A stretch of 64,000 bases of DNA from Symsagittifera roscoffensis (Eukaryota; Xenacoelomorpha; Acoela; Convolutidae). Made by a program: the position numbers and the translations under genes. Positions within the stretch are counted from its first letter, which is position 1; every line of letters starts with the position of its first letter. Below are positions 1 through 11,044 of the stretch, piece by piece. The notes under the pieces are model-generated. The model was not told where the DNA came from. It ran no database searches and worked only from the letters and a program-made list of their open reading frames with translations. The DNA lies in the NCBI RefSeq assembly GCF_963678635.1, contig NC_087069.1, positions 35,815,959-35,879,958 of the forward strand, given 5' to 3'.

Positions 1-1152
1 TGTGCACTAAAAATATAAAGACTTTGGAACCCTATTCTAGTCGCTTAGATAATTTTCAACTAACGGTTAATTTTTGATCACCCAAAAAAAAATGTGTAAA
101 TTACATTCATCAAATAATGTTAAAACGAAACTTACATGCATTTTACACTTATTATCGCTTTATCCAAAGACCTTGCATGCAACATTCACCATCACGTAAC
201 CCACACCAGCGTTGTATTTTTTTAAAATCCAAGTACATATCCCTTTTTTTTTAAATTCACCTACTTTATCAAAGGCAATAACTTGCATGGCACTATATGC
301 ACCTACGATCCCGCCCGCTGAATGTATATTATTGCCACTACTGTAACTCAAACAATTTCATCAAACTTGTCGAAACCTCACTATTAGAAGTTGTCAATGG
401 CACAAAATTTAACTCCAAGCTTTATAACCCAATCGAAGAATCTAATCAAGAAATTTTAATTCCGCAAGAAGAACAAAAGACCATCTAGTCCATTCACCTT
501 CTTTGGTCGTTTCTAAAACAAAAACGTCATGGGAATGCCAGCAAAGCTCTTTTCAGAATCGACTTACTTCAGTAACGTTTTTCCTGATGGCTTTCTGAGT
601 GAATTTTTGTAAATTTAAAAACCAACTTAAATCACTCATATTGAACAAGTTCTTCGATTTTCTCTGAGATTTCAGAAAAAGGAGAACAAAAAAAGAGAAT
701 ATTTTTCCTATTTGTTTATATTGTGCCAACCTATTGCCATGTAATACCAATTTTTCGATGAAACTCATTATCTTCGATGAAATTTAATTTATAGTACAAG
801 GCAAAAAATTATAGAAACGAGTATTTTTTTACACACAAACTCAACCTTTTATGTGTGAGTTCTCTAATTCACCCAACTCTCTCTGCATTCACCCAATTTT
901 CCTTGAATAGATTAAAACTCTTTACAACTTCGTATTACAATCAAACATAAAAGTATGAATTTCAAGTTTTGCCAACTTGTGAGAAATGCTATAAACAGCC
1001 TTCATAGTTTCAAACTTTCCTTTAACCCGATTGAAACAAAGCCTAATTAACTAATTCAGTTTATTTATAATCACAGCAATACCAGTGCACAACAACAATT
1101 ACAGAAAGTTTCCACGATTCTGAAAACGGATCGACTTGAATAATAATTGCTT
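1..1152. repeat. Repeat segment A, copy 1
   Basis: AT-rich sequence repeated almost base for base at 9331-10503, from the shared AAAAATATAAAGACTT onward. The copies differ by point changes and small indels. The sequence runs off the left window edge. I see no convincing gene. A 63-codon minus-strand open frame at 160-351 survives in both copies, but with so few differences between copies that this is uninformative. The segment leads into the gag-relic unit, so it may be outer LTR or flanking repeat of the composite. Confidence 0.75.
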
Positions 1153-2020
1153 TTGTAACCAAAACCCAATTTTAACTGAGACGGCACCAAACTTCATTAA
1201 GCATCAGGCTGATACTTACCACCTATAAACCAATTTACATATGTAGACTCAAGCACACAATATAACTGACAAAATACCAGTCATATAGCAAGAAAAGGTT
1301 ATATTCAGTAGACTTCTTAACTCAAAATGCCACTCTCAGGTATACTCTAAAACTGGCCTAACCCACCAGCAGGACGTCCTGAACATGCTCGATAGCCGGT
1401 CTCACCGACCGAGCTACATCACGCTTAGTCACCTTGCTCACTATTTTTGCTGAGAGTGACTCGAGTGAGAGCATTTCTTTAAAGTTACCAAACTAAGATA
1501 AAGACCACTGCGAAATCAACAAATAAATCGTAACTAAAACCGAAATTACTGAAGTGCAGATTAAACGTTGTAGAAGAATCTACACAGTAAACTTTACGAG
1601 CAGCAAATTGGACATAATCACTTGGCGACATTCCGACTTGGAATGACCATTGTTTTGGTTTTGCTTGCCACAATATCAAACCTTCTCTGGATTAAGTAAG
1701 GTATGGATTTGATAAACGATGAAAATCAATCCCTTGAAACAATGACCAAACTGATGTTAAACTGTATATACGTCTTGAACTGTGCATATATTTATTATGG
1801 CTGAATCTTTCGCTAGATTTCTGAACCTGAAAACCTAGTGGTTCAGAGAATTAATAATAAAGATTGAAATCAGATCAATTCTTCTCCTCTCTAACTTTGC
1901 AGTAAACCAGTATACCTGTATATCTACTGAAACCAGAAATATAAGACTTCAAATAGGATTGGTTTTAGACTACTAAACTGCACGAATCTATCTGGCCGAA
2001 GATAGATAGCGTGACAATAA
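1153..2020. repeat. Segment X, present in copy 1 and deleted from copy 2
   Basis: These 868 bases are absent at the matching point of the second copy (junction near 10503/10504). Parts are recognisably related to 33060-33265 (shared words such as GGCCTAACCCACC and the nearby GAACATGCT/GAGCATGCT) and to 35170-35391 (AACCAGTATAC, AGATAGCGTGAC). The 35-kb copy runs from AGATAGCGTGAC straight into the ACCCTATC block, as copy 1 does, so copy 1 looks ancestral and copy 2 deleted. No gene seen. Confidence 0.6.
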
Positions 2021-2562
2021 TTGACGGTAGACCCTATCCGAAATAACTCTACGAGAAGTAGACCTAAACTCAAGGTGATATAACCAGTTTCCATCAGGGT
2101 CGAAGTTTGAACAGATGGATTTGGAGGTAACCAATCCTTTCGTGGAGCTATTTGTCAAGTTTTTCTGAGTTGCTCAGTATTGGTAACATTCTGAAGCTCC
2201 ATCAATTTCATCAAATAATTTTTTTGGCCTATTCGTCTTATTTGAACGAAACAGTTTGAGATGGTGCTGAGAATCATTGGATAAGTTTAACCAATCAAGT
2301 TGAAGCAATATAATTGCAGTTCAGTTTGTTGAAACTTTGATTTTTGAGCCGTATAAGTAACAACAACACAGTAACAAGTACACAATTTCGGAATATCAGA
2401 CAGCCAGACTAGCACTTCCCTTTGTATTCGGAGTGAGCGATAGCAGTTTTATCGTGTCGTAGTTAGAAAAAACAAAGATTTTAATTGAACTCTAACTTTT
2501 TCCTTTTATTCGTTTTAAGTTAGTTTAGATAGTTACTTGGATTAGTTTTAGGACATTTTATT
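2021..2562 (+). repeat. LTR-like leader upstream of gag relic 1
   Basis: This block is shared by all three full units (also 10504-11044 and, from its second third, 14376-14741). It ends directly at the PBS-like TGGCGCAG, so it occupies the place of an LTR 3' end. Its last bases are ATTA rather than the usual CA. The true left LTR boundary and a TG start cannot be fixed by eye. Confidence 0.55.
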
Positions 2563-3240
2563 ATGGCGCAGTTATCTGTAAACTAATCTGGCATGAGTGA
2601 AGTGCCCTAATTCTGGCAATCACGTACTATCGACCCCCCTACTACGAGGGAAGTTTGGAGGGATATGTTCCAATTGGCGTTAATAGCCAAGGAGAACATC
2701 GATATTGCCAACTCTTTGAACCCACTAGAGATCTTAAAAACAGAGAACCTACAACCAGAGAGAGAGCCTCAAAACCAGTCATCGTCAGCTAAAACAAAAC
2801 GCCTAGTAAGAAACGCTGAAGAAAGAAATAAATTCAATGATTCTGAGGATGCCCGAATTGAATTAGAAACTGAGACATTTTAACGGAAACATATGGTGAG
2901 ACGGACAAGAAGATTTGTTCGATGTTGTATCTAGCACTCAATAATGAGGATAAGAGATTCTTCTCGTCGAAGTTTTCTAATTTTAGCTAGCGGAAATGGC
3001 GAAGAGATGCGATATATCCAGTGGAGAAGAAGAAACGATTCAAGATTTTTTCAATAACAACAAGAAAAACTATGAAAACCAGAGAAAACTTTCGACCGCA
3101 ACTATACCCCCCCCCTCACCCCAAGAAGTCTTAAATGTTGCTTTAGTTGATGAGAAAGGTGTCTCAAACTATTTGAAAATGACAAGTAGCTGTAAATCTT
3201 TTTACCCTGTGAATAAAACATTTGTCAAAATGCTAAAAAA
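2563..3240 (+). pseudogene. Ty3/gypsy-type gag relic, unit 1
   Basis: Degenerate gag, homologous by eye to the intact gag of the minus-strand element at 62025-63227. ATGGCGCAG at 2563 is both start codon and primer-binding site. Stops follow at once, but the homologous block around LIAKENIDI (from 2665), the SGEEE block (around 3010) and the NVALVDEKGVSNYLKMT block (3135-3185) are clear. Compared with units 2 and 3, about 135 bases of mid-gag are missing just before the AEMAKRCDISSGEE segment. A run of nine C, interrupted further on, sits where the intact gag has a short proline codon pair. It cannot make a full Gag. Confidence 0.8.
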
Positions 3241-4402
3241 AATTAATCATCGAAGAACCATAAATGAGTTTCAATTATATCTCACTGTTTCAACTCGGAG
3301 CTGTTTGTTTTTTATTCAATTTACTGACTAAGCAAATCAATGTTGTAAAACTGTGATCCGCACTCATTTCCTAATATTTCTTCTGCTAATTCATCGTCAA
3401 TTTGTAGACTTTATTTTTCATGCTAAAAGCATATCACAGTTTTGGTTATCCGCCCATACCCAATGAAGGTTGTCCAGCTAGACAGAAAGGGTGTACAGCT
3501 TCTTCACCAATATGTTCGTATTTTCTGTACAGAACTGATATTTTTCTTTGTCAGTTTAGAATTAAACAATTTTTGGAAAGAATTTACCAGAAATCAATTC
3601 ACTGCTCAACCAAAACGAGATAAACATGCTTAGAGTACATACAAAAACCGTAGTAAATTAATTCAATTTATTTCAGTGTTCCTTTGCTTTAGGTTGCTAA
3701 AACTATTTGTCACAATAAGGTCATATGGGCTAGCGGTTAGCACAACCGCCTTCGACAAGGCAGGGAAGAAGCTCGAGCACCAGCACGAGAGATTTTTCTG
3801 GCAAGAAAAAACGTAGATTTAGCTAGCTTCTGATCAGAAATAAACATATTTAAGGAAATCCTTAATTTGTATAAAATTTTCACAGAAAATTTCTGACGAG
3901 AAAATCAGAATACTTATAAAGTATTCCAGGTCAAAAACAAAGGCTTTTCTCTGTATGGGTGATATTAAAAACTGATTCGTAATAAATAAGCTAAATATTA
4001 ATGTCATTTCCTCATACGACTTAGTTTATAAAACTCAATGTTATATTGACAGTCAAAACTCAAGATAACAAGTTTTCTTGTACAAACTAAAGAAGACAAT
4101 TTGACCGACAAAATAAGCAAAGCCTTAAATTGATATACGATCAGCTTATCTGATACACAAAGTGAATCAGACTGCTCGTATCACGGCGCAGCCGTAAATA
4201 ATCTGACTGCCCTCTAAGTTTTATGGAATTCTGTTCGTTAAGAAAATTGATGAATAATTCAAAAAGTGTTTTTGTTTTGTGTCTGAAAATCAGCCACCCA
4301 CTCGGAATGTAAAGTGCTAAAAGTATGATTCGCCTGTGGCGAAGTATCAAATAGTACACACAAATAGCATTCCTCAAATAGCAAGAGTCTGAATAAGCAT
4401 GC
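3241..4402 (+). repeat. Non-coding tail C, copy 1
   Basis: Follows gag directly where pol would be expected, so the unit is a gag-plus-tail derivative with no pol. The same tail follows every gag fragment in the window (copies at about 4721, 11851, 13346, 15541 and 48641). It holds a tRNA-like module (listed separately) and many short open frames. One 60-70 codon frame near 3420 is open in most copies, but an overlapping frame is open too, so I do not call a gene. Confidence 0.75.
3719..3797 (+). repeat. tRNA-like pol III promoter module, copy 1
   Basis: Starts GGTCATATGGGCTAGCGG. The A-box-like word is TGGGCTAGCGG (consensus TGGCNNAGTGG). A B-box-like word AGCTCGAGCACC follows about 45 bases later, and a T5 run ends the module like a pol III terminator. 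The 5' half resembles the D-arm half of a tRNA. The acceptor ends do not pair and the anticodon arm is imperfect, so it is a tRNA-derived (SINE-head-like) module and not a tRNA gene. Confidence 0.55.
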
Positions 4403-4720
4403 GTTAATTGACCCTCATTCGCCACATTGGAACAGTTCTGGGGCTTGGAAAAGATAGAGAAAGCTTGGAACAGTTCTGGGGCGCGCTAGCGGAAATGGCG
4501 AAGAAATGCGATACATCCAGTGGGGAGGAAGAATCGATTCACTACTTTTTCATTATTAACATGAAAAATTACGAAATCCAGAGGAACCTTTCGACCGCAA
4601 ATCTACCCCCCCCCCCTCCAGGAAGCCTTAAATGTCGCTTTAGTTGATGAGAAAGGTATCTCAAATCAATTGAAAATGACACGTAGCTGTAAATCTCCTA
4701 ACCCTGTTAATAATACTGCT
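4403..4720 (+). pseudogene. Truncated gag fragment, unit 1b
   Basis: Starts inside gag and covers the C-terminal half: LEQFWGALAEMAKKCD, the SGEEE block, a poly-C run and the VALVDEKGISNQLKMT block. A 39-base (13-codon) in-frame tandem duplication at 4427-4504 repeats the LEQFWG segment. The same duplication is in the copies at 13030 and 48340, so all three descend from one rearranged ancestor. No start or pol. Confidence 0.75.
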
Positions 4721-5922
4721 GCAAATGTTTATCGAATAACCAAAAAGGAGGTTCAATTATGTCTTACTGTTTCAACTCGGAGCGCGGTTTTTTGTTCAAT
4801 TTACTGATTAAGCGAATCAATGTTGTAGAACTGTGACCCGCACTCATTTCCTAATATTTCTTCTGTTAATTCATCGTCAATTTGTAGACTATATTTTTCA
4901 TGCTAAAAGCATATCACAGTTTTGGTTATCCGCCCATACCCAACGAAGGTTGTCCTGCTAGACAGAAAGGGTGTACAGCTTCTTCACCAATATGTTCGTA
5001 TTTCCTGTACAGAACTGATATTTTTCTTTGTCAGTTTAGAATTAAACAATTTTTGGAAAGAATTTACCAGAAATCAATTCACTGCTCAACCACAACGAGG
5101 TAAACATTCTTAGAGTACATACAAAAACCGTAGTATTTTAATTCAATTTATTTCAGTGTTCCATTGCTTTAGGTTGCTAAAACTATTGGTCACAATAAGG
5201 TCATATGGGCTAGCGGTTAGCACAACCGCCTTCGGCAAGGCAGGGAGGAAGCTCGAGCACCAGCACGAGAGATTTTTCTGGCAAGAAAAAGCGTAGATTT
5301 AGCTAGTTTCTGATCAGAAATAAAGATATTTAAGGAAATCCTTAATTTGTATAAAATTTTCACAGAAAATTTCTGACCAGAAAAGTAGATTAGCTATAAA
5401 GTATTCCAGGTCAAAAACAAAGGCTTTTCTCTGTATGTGCGATAGTGAAAACTGATTCGTAATCAGTTCAGGCCAGCTAAATATTCATGTCATTTCATTT
5501 CATATCTCATACGACTTATGTTATAAACTCAATCTGATATTGACAGTCAAAACTCAAGATATCAAGTTTTCTGATAAAAACTAACGAAGACAAAATTAAC
5601 AAAGCCCTAAATTGATATACCGACAAAATTAATAAAGCCTTAAATTGATATACGATCAATTTATCTGATACACAAAGTAAAACCAGACTGCTCGTATCAA
5701 GGCGCAGCCCTAAATATTCTGACTGCCCTGTAAGTTTATGGAATTCTGTTCGTTAAAAAATTTGATGAATAATTCAAAAAAAAATTTTTGTTTTTGAAAA
5801 TCAGCCACCCACACGGAATGTAAAGTGCTAAAAGTATATTTCGCCTATCGCGAAGTATTAAATAGTACACACATATAACATTCCTCAAGTAGCATGGGTC
5901 TACATAAGCACGCCCCATTGGC
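4721..5922 (+). repeat. Non-coding tail C, copy 2
   Basis: Second copy of the tail that follows gag fragments. It ends immediately before the GAT microsatellite. It differs from copy 1 by small indels, including an extra CGACAAAATTAATAAAGCC block near 5623. No gene seen apart from the tRNA-like module. Confidence 0.75.
5199..5277 (+). repeat. tRNA-like pol III promoter module, copy 2
   Basis: Same module as at 3719. Here the middle reads GCCTTCGGCAAGGC, which can form a short perfect hairpin. A-box TGGGCTAGCGG, B-box-like GCTCGAGCACC and terminal T5 are present. Confidence 0.55.
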
Positions 5923-5982
<60 letters not shown>

Positions 5983-5988
5983 AATGAT
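5923..5988 (+). repeat. (GAT)20 microsatellite
   Basis: Twenty uninterrupted GAT units (5923-5982), then AAT GAT. It lies at the boundary between tail C and segment D. The matching site at 16637 has 18 pure units, and the one at about 49780 has only an interrupted ancestral-looking string. It reads as poly-Met in one frame, which is not evidence of a gene. Confidence 0.95.
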
Positions 5989-6480
5989 GAGTGGTGTCTG
6001 CGAATCGCTGAGGATCTATGAAAAGTTATCCAGCCTGTCTAAGCATAGTCCGTTTCTCTGGTTTCCCCACACTCAAGACTCAGTTATTTTGTTGAGTGAA
6101 GCTCTTTTTTTGCGACTCAAGGCCATTTTTTTGCGTGACTTTTGCTGCCGTATTCGGTCAGGATGTGGTAGACGTGAAGCTAGAGGTCAAGTGAGAGCTC
6201 GTCCTCACACACTATCATTGCCATGGCAGAAGATCGATTACACGATCTGGCGATCTCAAAGTGAACGCTTTTCCACTATGCTATGTGATGGCAACAAAGT
6301 CAGTTCGCAACAAAGATTCACTTGACAACTAAGATACACGAATTCATAAAAAATTAAAGTTTCATTGGAAGTTGTTTCCCGTTCACCGTCTAAAGTGCAG
6401 GTTGAAAGACATGAATTGGAAAGATCGCCATCAAGAAGCATGAAAAAATTAGGTCATAAAAAGTATTTTTTTGATTTTTT
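5989..6480. repeat. Repeat segment D, copy 1 (internally deleted)
   Basis: Begins GAGTGGTGTCTGCGAATCG and is shared with 16691 and 49806. Relative to those it lacks roughly 290 bases, with the join near 6288 in CTATGTGATGGCAACAAAG. An open frame through the first 270 bases is shared by the copies but has no recognisable domain. Confidence 0.75.
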
Positions 6481-7690
6481 CTCCAATCTAAGAAAGTCTA
6501 GTGCCGTTGATAGGAGAAAGTCTAGCTTTTAAATGTTGAGAACAACCTAAAATTTTTTTTCAGCAATGTTTCCAGTCGCTAATAGCGCATCCTGCTTTCA
6601 AACCTCGAGAAAATTCTGAAAGATCCTACCGGCAAACTATGCAGTTGAATTGCGTTATCTCACTTCTAAGATTGAAAAAATCTGACAGTCTTTTCCAATA
6701 CTTTAAGGAGCTCATATGTGTGCATCTTAAATTCAAAGTTTGAGAACGATCTTAAGTTTCTAAGAATGATCTAACGTTTTATTTCAGTATTCTATGCCGT
6801 TGAAGTAAGTGTTTTTTTTTTAATTAAAGTAGTCTTTGAGTTGTTTTATTTCTGAAGGTTTAGAAATATCTTGAGTTATTTTCAGCTGTCTATGCAGCTG
6901 ATAAGATTTGTTTAATTTCTAAAAGGTGAGAAAGATCTTAAAAGTTTTTCGGCATCCTATGCAGTTGATAAGAGTGCGCGGTTTTTTTAAATTTGAGAAA
7001 GGCCCCAATGGTTTTTTCAGAAGTCTTTAAAGTTGAGAAGAGCGCGTCTTGCTTTTAATGGTTGAAAAACATCTGAAAGGTCTTACCAGCAATCTACGCA
7101 ATTGTTAAGCGTTATTTTACTTCTTAGGTTCAAAAAATTTTACAATATGTTACAAACTTTAGGTCTTTTTGGTACTCTAAGCAGTTGATAACAGTGCGTT
7201 TTATTTCTAAAGGTTGAAAAAGAGCTTTAAATTTAGTTCAGTTTGATAAGCTGTTGATAAGAGAGGGTCTCACAAAAAAATTCAGAAAAATTTTACAGCA
7301 ATCAAGGCCATTGATATGGTTTCGGTTTAATTTAAAAGTTTGAGAAATTTTTTTTCTAATGTTGAAAAAAAAAATTTTAATTTCTAAGCAATTGATGAAA
7401 TTTTGTTTATATCAAAAGGTTGAGAAAGTTATTATAGATCTCTTAGCCAGCATATGCAGTTGATAGGAGTGCGCCTTAATTCTCAGATTCAGAAGGATCA
7501 TAAACATTTTTTCATCAGTCTGTGCCCCTGATAATATTGATCTTAATTTTAAAACATGAGAGATATCTCGAAGACTTTTTCAGCTTTCTCTGTTGTTGAT
7601 TTAAGTGCTTATTACTTTTAAATGTTTCGAAAAACTTTTAAATTTTTTTTCAGCTGTGTATGCAGTTGATAAGAGTGCATAAGACTTTCT
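6481..7690. repeat. Degenerate ~70-bp tandem repeat array
   Basis: The word GCAGTTGATAAGAGTGCG, or a variant, recurs about every 68-80 bases through the whole stretch. Examples lie near 6893, 6961, 7029, 7098, 7180, 7250, 7388, 7456, 7525, 7592 and 7662. Each is followed by a TTAATTTCTAAAGGTTGAG-like half and a T-rich TTTTTCAGC half. The units are too diverged for a simple identity count by eye. Looks like an old satellite or minisatellite. No gene. Confidence 0.7.
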
Positions 7691-9330
7691 TGTGGGTCTA
7701 TATGCCACCACAAAAGAGTTTTTCTTAAAAAATTATTAAAATTTTTTGTTTCTTACGCAATAAAGATGAAATTTTATACTTTCTAGAATGGACGTATTAC
7801 GTTCTAAGAAGATAAATTATCCTACACACAATAATTATTTTCTTATGGTTTTTTTCTCACTTCATAAAAGAGTATAAAAGGCAAAAGTTAACCGACAAGC
7901 AAGAGTAGCCCGAATACTTTTTGTAAAAAATTTCATATATATTTTTTTCAATTTCTAAAAATTAAATCTTACTAGACATACAAATCAATGAAAACGTTAA
8001 AAAATTAGGTATCAAAAACAAATACATAAAAAAAACACAAAACACAACACACATATCGACAGCACTATTATAAAAACAACGTTTACGAAATCGAAGTTCA
8101 CAGCTACAAATCATAGGACAAAACTTTCCCTAGCACTACGATGTAATCATAATCATGATAAAATTAGGAGCCAAATTCCTCATTCCATAAATCAACCAAA
8201 AAGTTTTAATGTTGTATACGAGAAAAAACTGAGCATTTTCTTAATATCAATTTTTGTTCTCAAATTGACAAGCGTTTTTGCTAACAAGGAGCAGACAACT
8301 TAGATCCCTCTATCAAACTTTTTCAGACCCTTCTGTGTATCAAAGCTCAATCTCCTTCCTTCTATCTATGAACTCTAATCCTCTCCAGTATTGGGACCAC
8401 TTTCAATTTATTCCACTAGGTCAACCAAATTATCTCACATGCACTCTGACGATTCGACGCAAACAGCATGTAACCTCCGTAACTCTTCAGAAACCCCAGG
8501 CTAACTTTTAGACTTCGAACGCAATCCCACCATTGATTTTTCTGCAACATCATTTCGTCCTATCATTTCATAAACCCCTGTTTTTACCCTTTCCACAAAC
8601 AATAGTTCTTTCTACACTGACGCTATACCATTTTTATCCCCAGTCTCCCAGCTCTATTACTGATGATCAACTTGTGCACGAATCAATTTTTATTGCAACA
8701 ACATCAAATTCACAATGCTAAAATTCCACTTTTCCATCAGATAACACTTCTATCACTGATACTCCACACTCAGCCGCATGCATTCTAAGCAAACAATGAA
8801 CTCAATTAAACGTCATCACTTATTTACAAAACCGCACATTTACAACAAAACAACAGCTAAGCGATAACCCACAACACACAAAGACGCTTGAAATTTCACT
8901 TAACTCTCTTCCAGATTTCCCACTATATGCCCCGATAAAAGGAAAAAAACCGACGCGCACTTACCGTTTATGAAAAAAGCTTAATCTACACTCTCCGATG
9001 AGTTTCGTAATAAGATTTTACTAACTCCTTTAAAATCCATACTAAAAAAGGAGAACAAAAATCTCCACGCAACAATTTCTGAATTCATCTAAATTATCAC
9101 TAATGCTGTTTTTTTCACCAACAAAATCGACGCATTGTACACAAATCTAATCAATTTCATATCGCTTATAAAATAATCACAAAGTTTATACATATATGGA
9201 AGACTCGCCGCATAACACTCATCACGAAAATAGTCCAAAACTAAAGGAGAAACTTTTTATCAAGACAGACTACATCTTTGACATCCACCGCAGAGATAAA
9301 CAACAACATCACGTCAATGAACATGCAGTA
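7691..9330. other. AT-rich stretch with no identifiable gene
   Basis: Unique within the window. Short plus-strand open frames at 8278-8511 and 8533-8721, with further scattered pieces to about 8995, have a serine/proline/glutamine-rich composition like that of the gag and env relics at 18-31 kb. No motif proves a relation. I see nothing else in it. Confidence 0.4.
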
Positions 9331-10503
9331 AAAATATAAAGACTTGGAACCCTATTCTAGTCGCTTAGATAATTTTCAACTAACGGTTAATTTTTGATCA
9401 CCCAAAAAAAAATGTGTAAAATACATTCATCAAATAATGTTAAAACGAAACTTAAATGCACTTTTACACTTATTATCGCTTTATCCAAAGACCTTGCATG
9501 AAACATTCACCATCACGTAACCCACACCAGCGTTGTATTTTTTTAAAATCCAAGTACATATCCCCTTTTTTTTAAATTCACCTACTTTATCAAAGGCAAT
9601 AACTTGCATGGCACTATTTGCACCTACGATCCCGCCCGCTGAATGTATATTATTGCCACTACTGTAACTCAAACAATTTCATCAAACTTGTCGAAACCTC
9701 ACTAGTAGAAGTTGTCAATGGCACAAAATTTAACTACAAGCTTTATAACCCAATCGAAGAATCTAATCAAAAATTTTAATTCCGCAAGAAGAACAAAAGA
9801 CCATCTAGTCCATTCACCTTCTTTGGTCGTTTCTAAAACAAAAACGTCATGGGCATGCCAGCAAAGCTCTTTTCAGAATCAACTTACACCAGTAACGTTT
9901 TTCCTGATGGCTTTCTGAGTGAATTTTTGTAAATTTAAAAACCAACTTAAATCACTCACTATATTGTATTGAACAAGTTCTTCGATTTTCTCTGAGATTT
10001 ATTCATCAGTTATCAGAAAAAGGAGAAGAAAAAAAGAGAATATTTTTCCTATTTGTTTATATTGTGCCAACCTATTGCCATGTAATGCAATTTTTTCAAT
10101 GAAACTCATATGAAATTATTAATTTCGATGAAATTTAATTTATAGTACAAGGCAAAAAATTATAGAAACGAGTATTTTTTTACACACAAACTCAACCTTT
10201 TATGTGTGAGTTTTCTAATTCACCCAACTCTTCTCTGCATTGACCCAATTTTCCTTGAATAGATTAAAACTCTTTACAACTTCGCATTACAATCAAACAT
10301 AAAAGTATGAATTTCAAGTTTTGCCAACTTGTGAGAAATGCTATAAACAGCCTTCATAGTTTCAAACTTTCCTTTAACCCGATTGAAACAAAGCCTAATT
10401 AACTAATTCAGTTTATTTATAACCACAGCAATACCAGTGCACAACAACGATTACAGAAAGTTTCCACGATTCTGAAACCGGATCGACTTGAATAATAATT
10501 GCT
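9331..10503. repeat. Repeat segment A, copy 2
   Basis: Close copy of 1-1152, including the poly-T and poly-A tracts, joined at 10503/10504 directly to the leader because segment X is missing. A small local insertion (ATTGTATTGAACAAG area near 9960) distinguishes it from copy 1. Confidence 0.75.
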
Positions 10504-11044
10504 TGACGGTAGACCCTATCCGAAATAACTCTACGAGAAGTAGACCTAAACTCAAGGTGATATAACCAGTTTCCATCAGGGTCGAAGTTTGAACAGATGG
10601 ATTTGGAGGTAACCATTCCTTTCGTGGAGCTATTTGTCAAGTTTTTCTGAGTTGCTCAGTATTGGTAAAATTCTGAAGCTCCATCAATTTCATCAAATAT
10701 TTTTTTTGGCCTATTCGTCTTATTTGAACGAAACAACTTGAGATGGTGCTGAGAATCATTGGATAAATTTAGCCAATCAAGTTGAAGCAATATAATTGCA
10801 GTTCAGTTTGTTGAAACTTTGATTTTTGAGCCGTATAAGTAACAACAACACAGTAACAAGTACACAATTTCGGAATATCAGACAGCCTGACTAGCACTTC
10901 CCTTTGTATTCGGAGTGAGCGATAGCAGTTTTATCGTGTCGTAGTTAGAAAAAACAAAGATTTTAATTGAACTCTAACTCTTTCCTTTTATTCGTTTTAA
11001 GTTAGTTTAGATAGTTACTTGGATTAGTTTTAGGACATTTTATT
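10504..11044 (+). repeat. LTR-like leader upstream of gag relic 2
   Basis: Near-identical to 2021-2562. Ends in ATTA immediately before TGGCGCAG. Confidence 0.55.

Noticed and set aside
160-351. 63-codon minus-strand frame conserved at 9481-9672
   Set aside because: Only a handful of differences separate the copies and at least two change the protein, so conservation reflects recent duplication, not coding function.
3420-3633. Overlapping 60-70 codon frames recurring at 3420, 4900, 12054, 13521 and 15727
   Set aside because: Two different frames are open over the same bases, and the copies are too similar for openness to show selection. The 48.8-kb copy is disrupted.
3719-3797. A true tRNA gene
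   Set aside because: Acceptor ends do not pair, the anticodon arm lacks a proper 5-bp stem with a 7-base loop, and the six copies vary there. Kept only as a tRNA-like promoter module.
5894-6325. Open frame with a long poly-methionine run (and its twin at 16608-16952)
   Set aside because: It is the translation of a GAT microsatellite joined to repeat segment D; the third copy (49 kb) lacks the run. No domain, so not called a gene.
6481-7690. CRISPR-like array
   Set aside because: Repeat units are diverged, spacers are not unique sequences of constant length, and the genome is eukaryotic.
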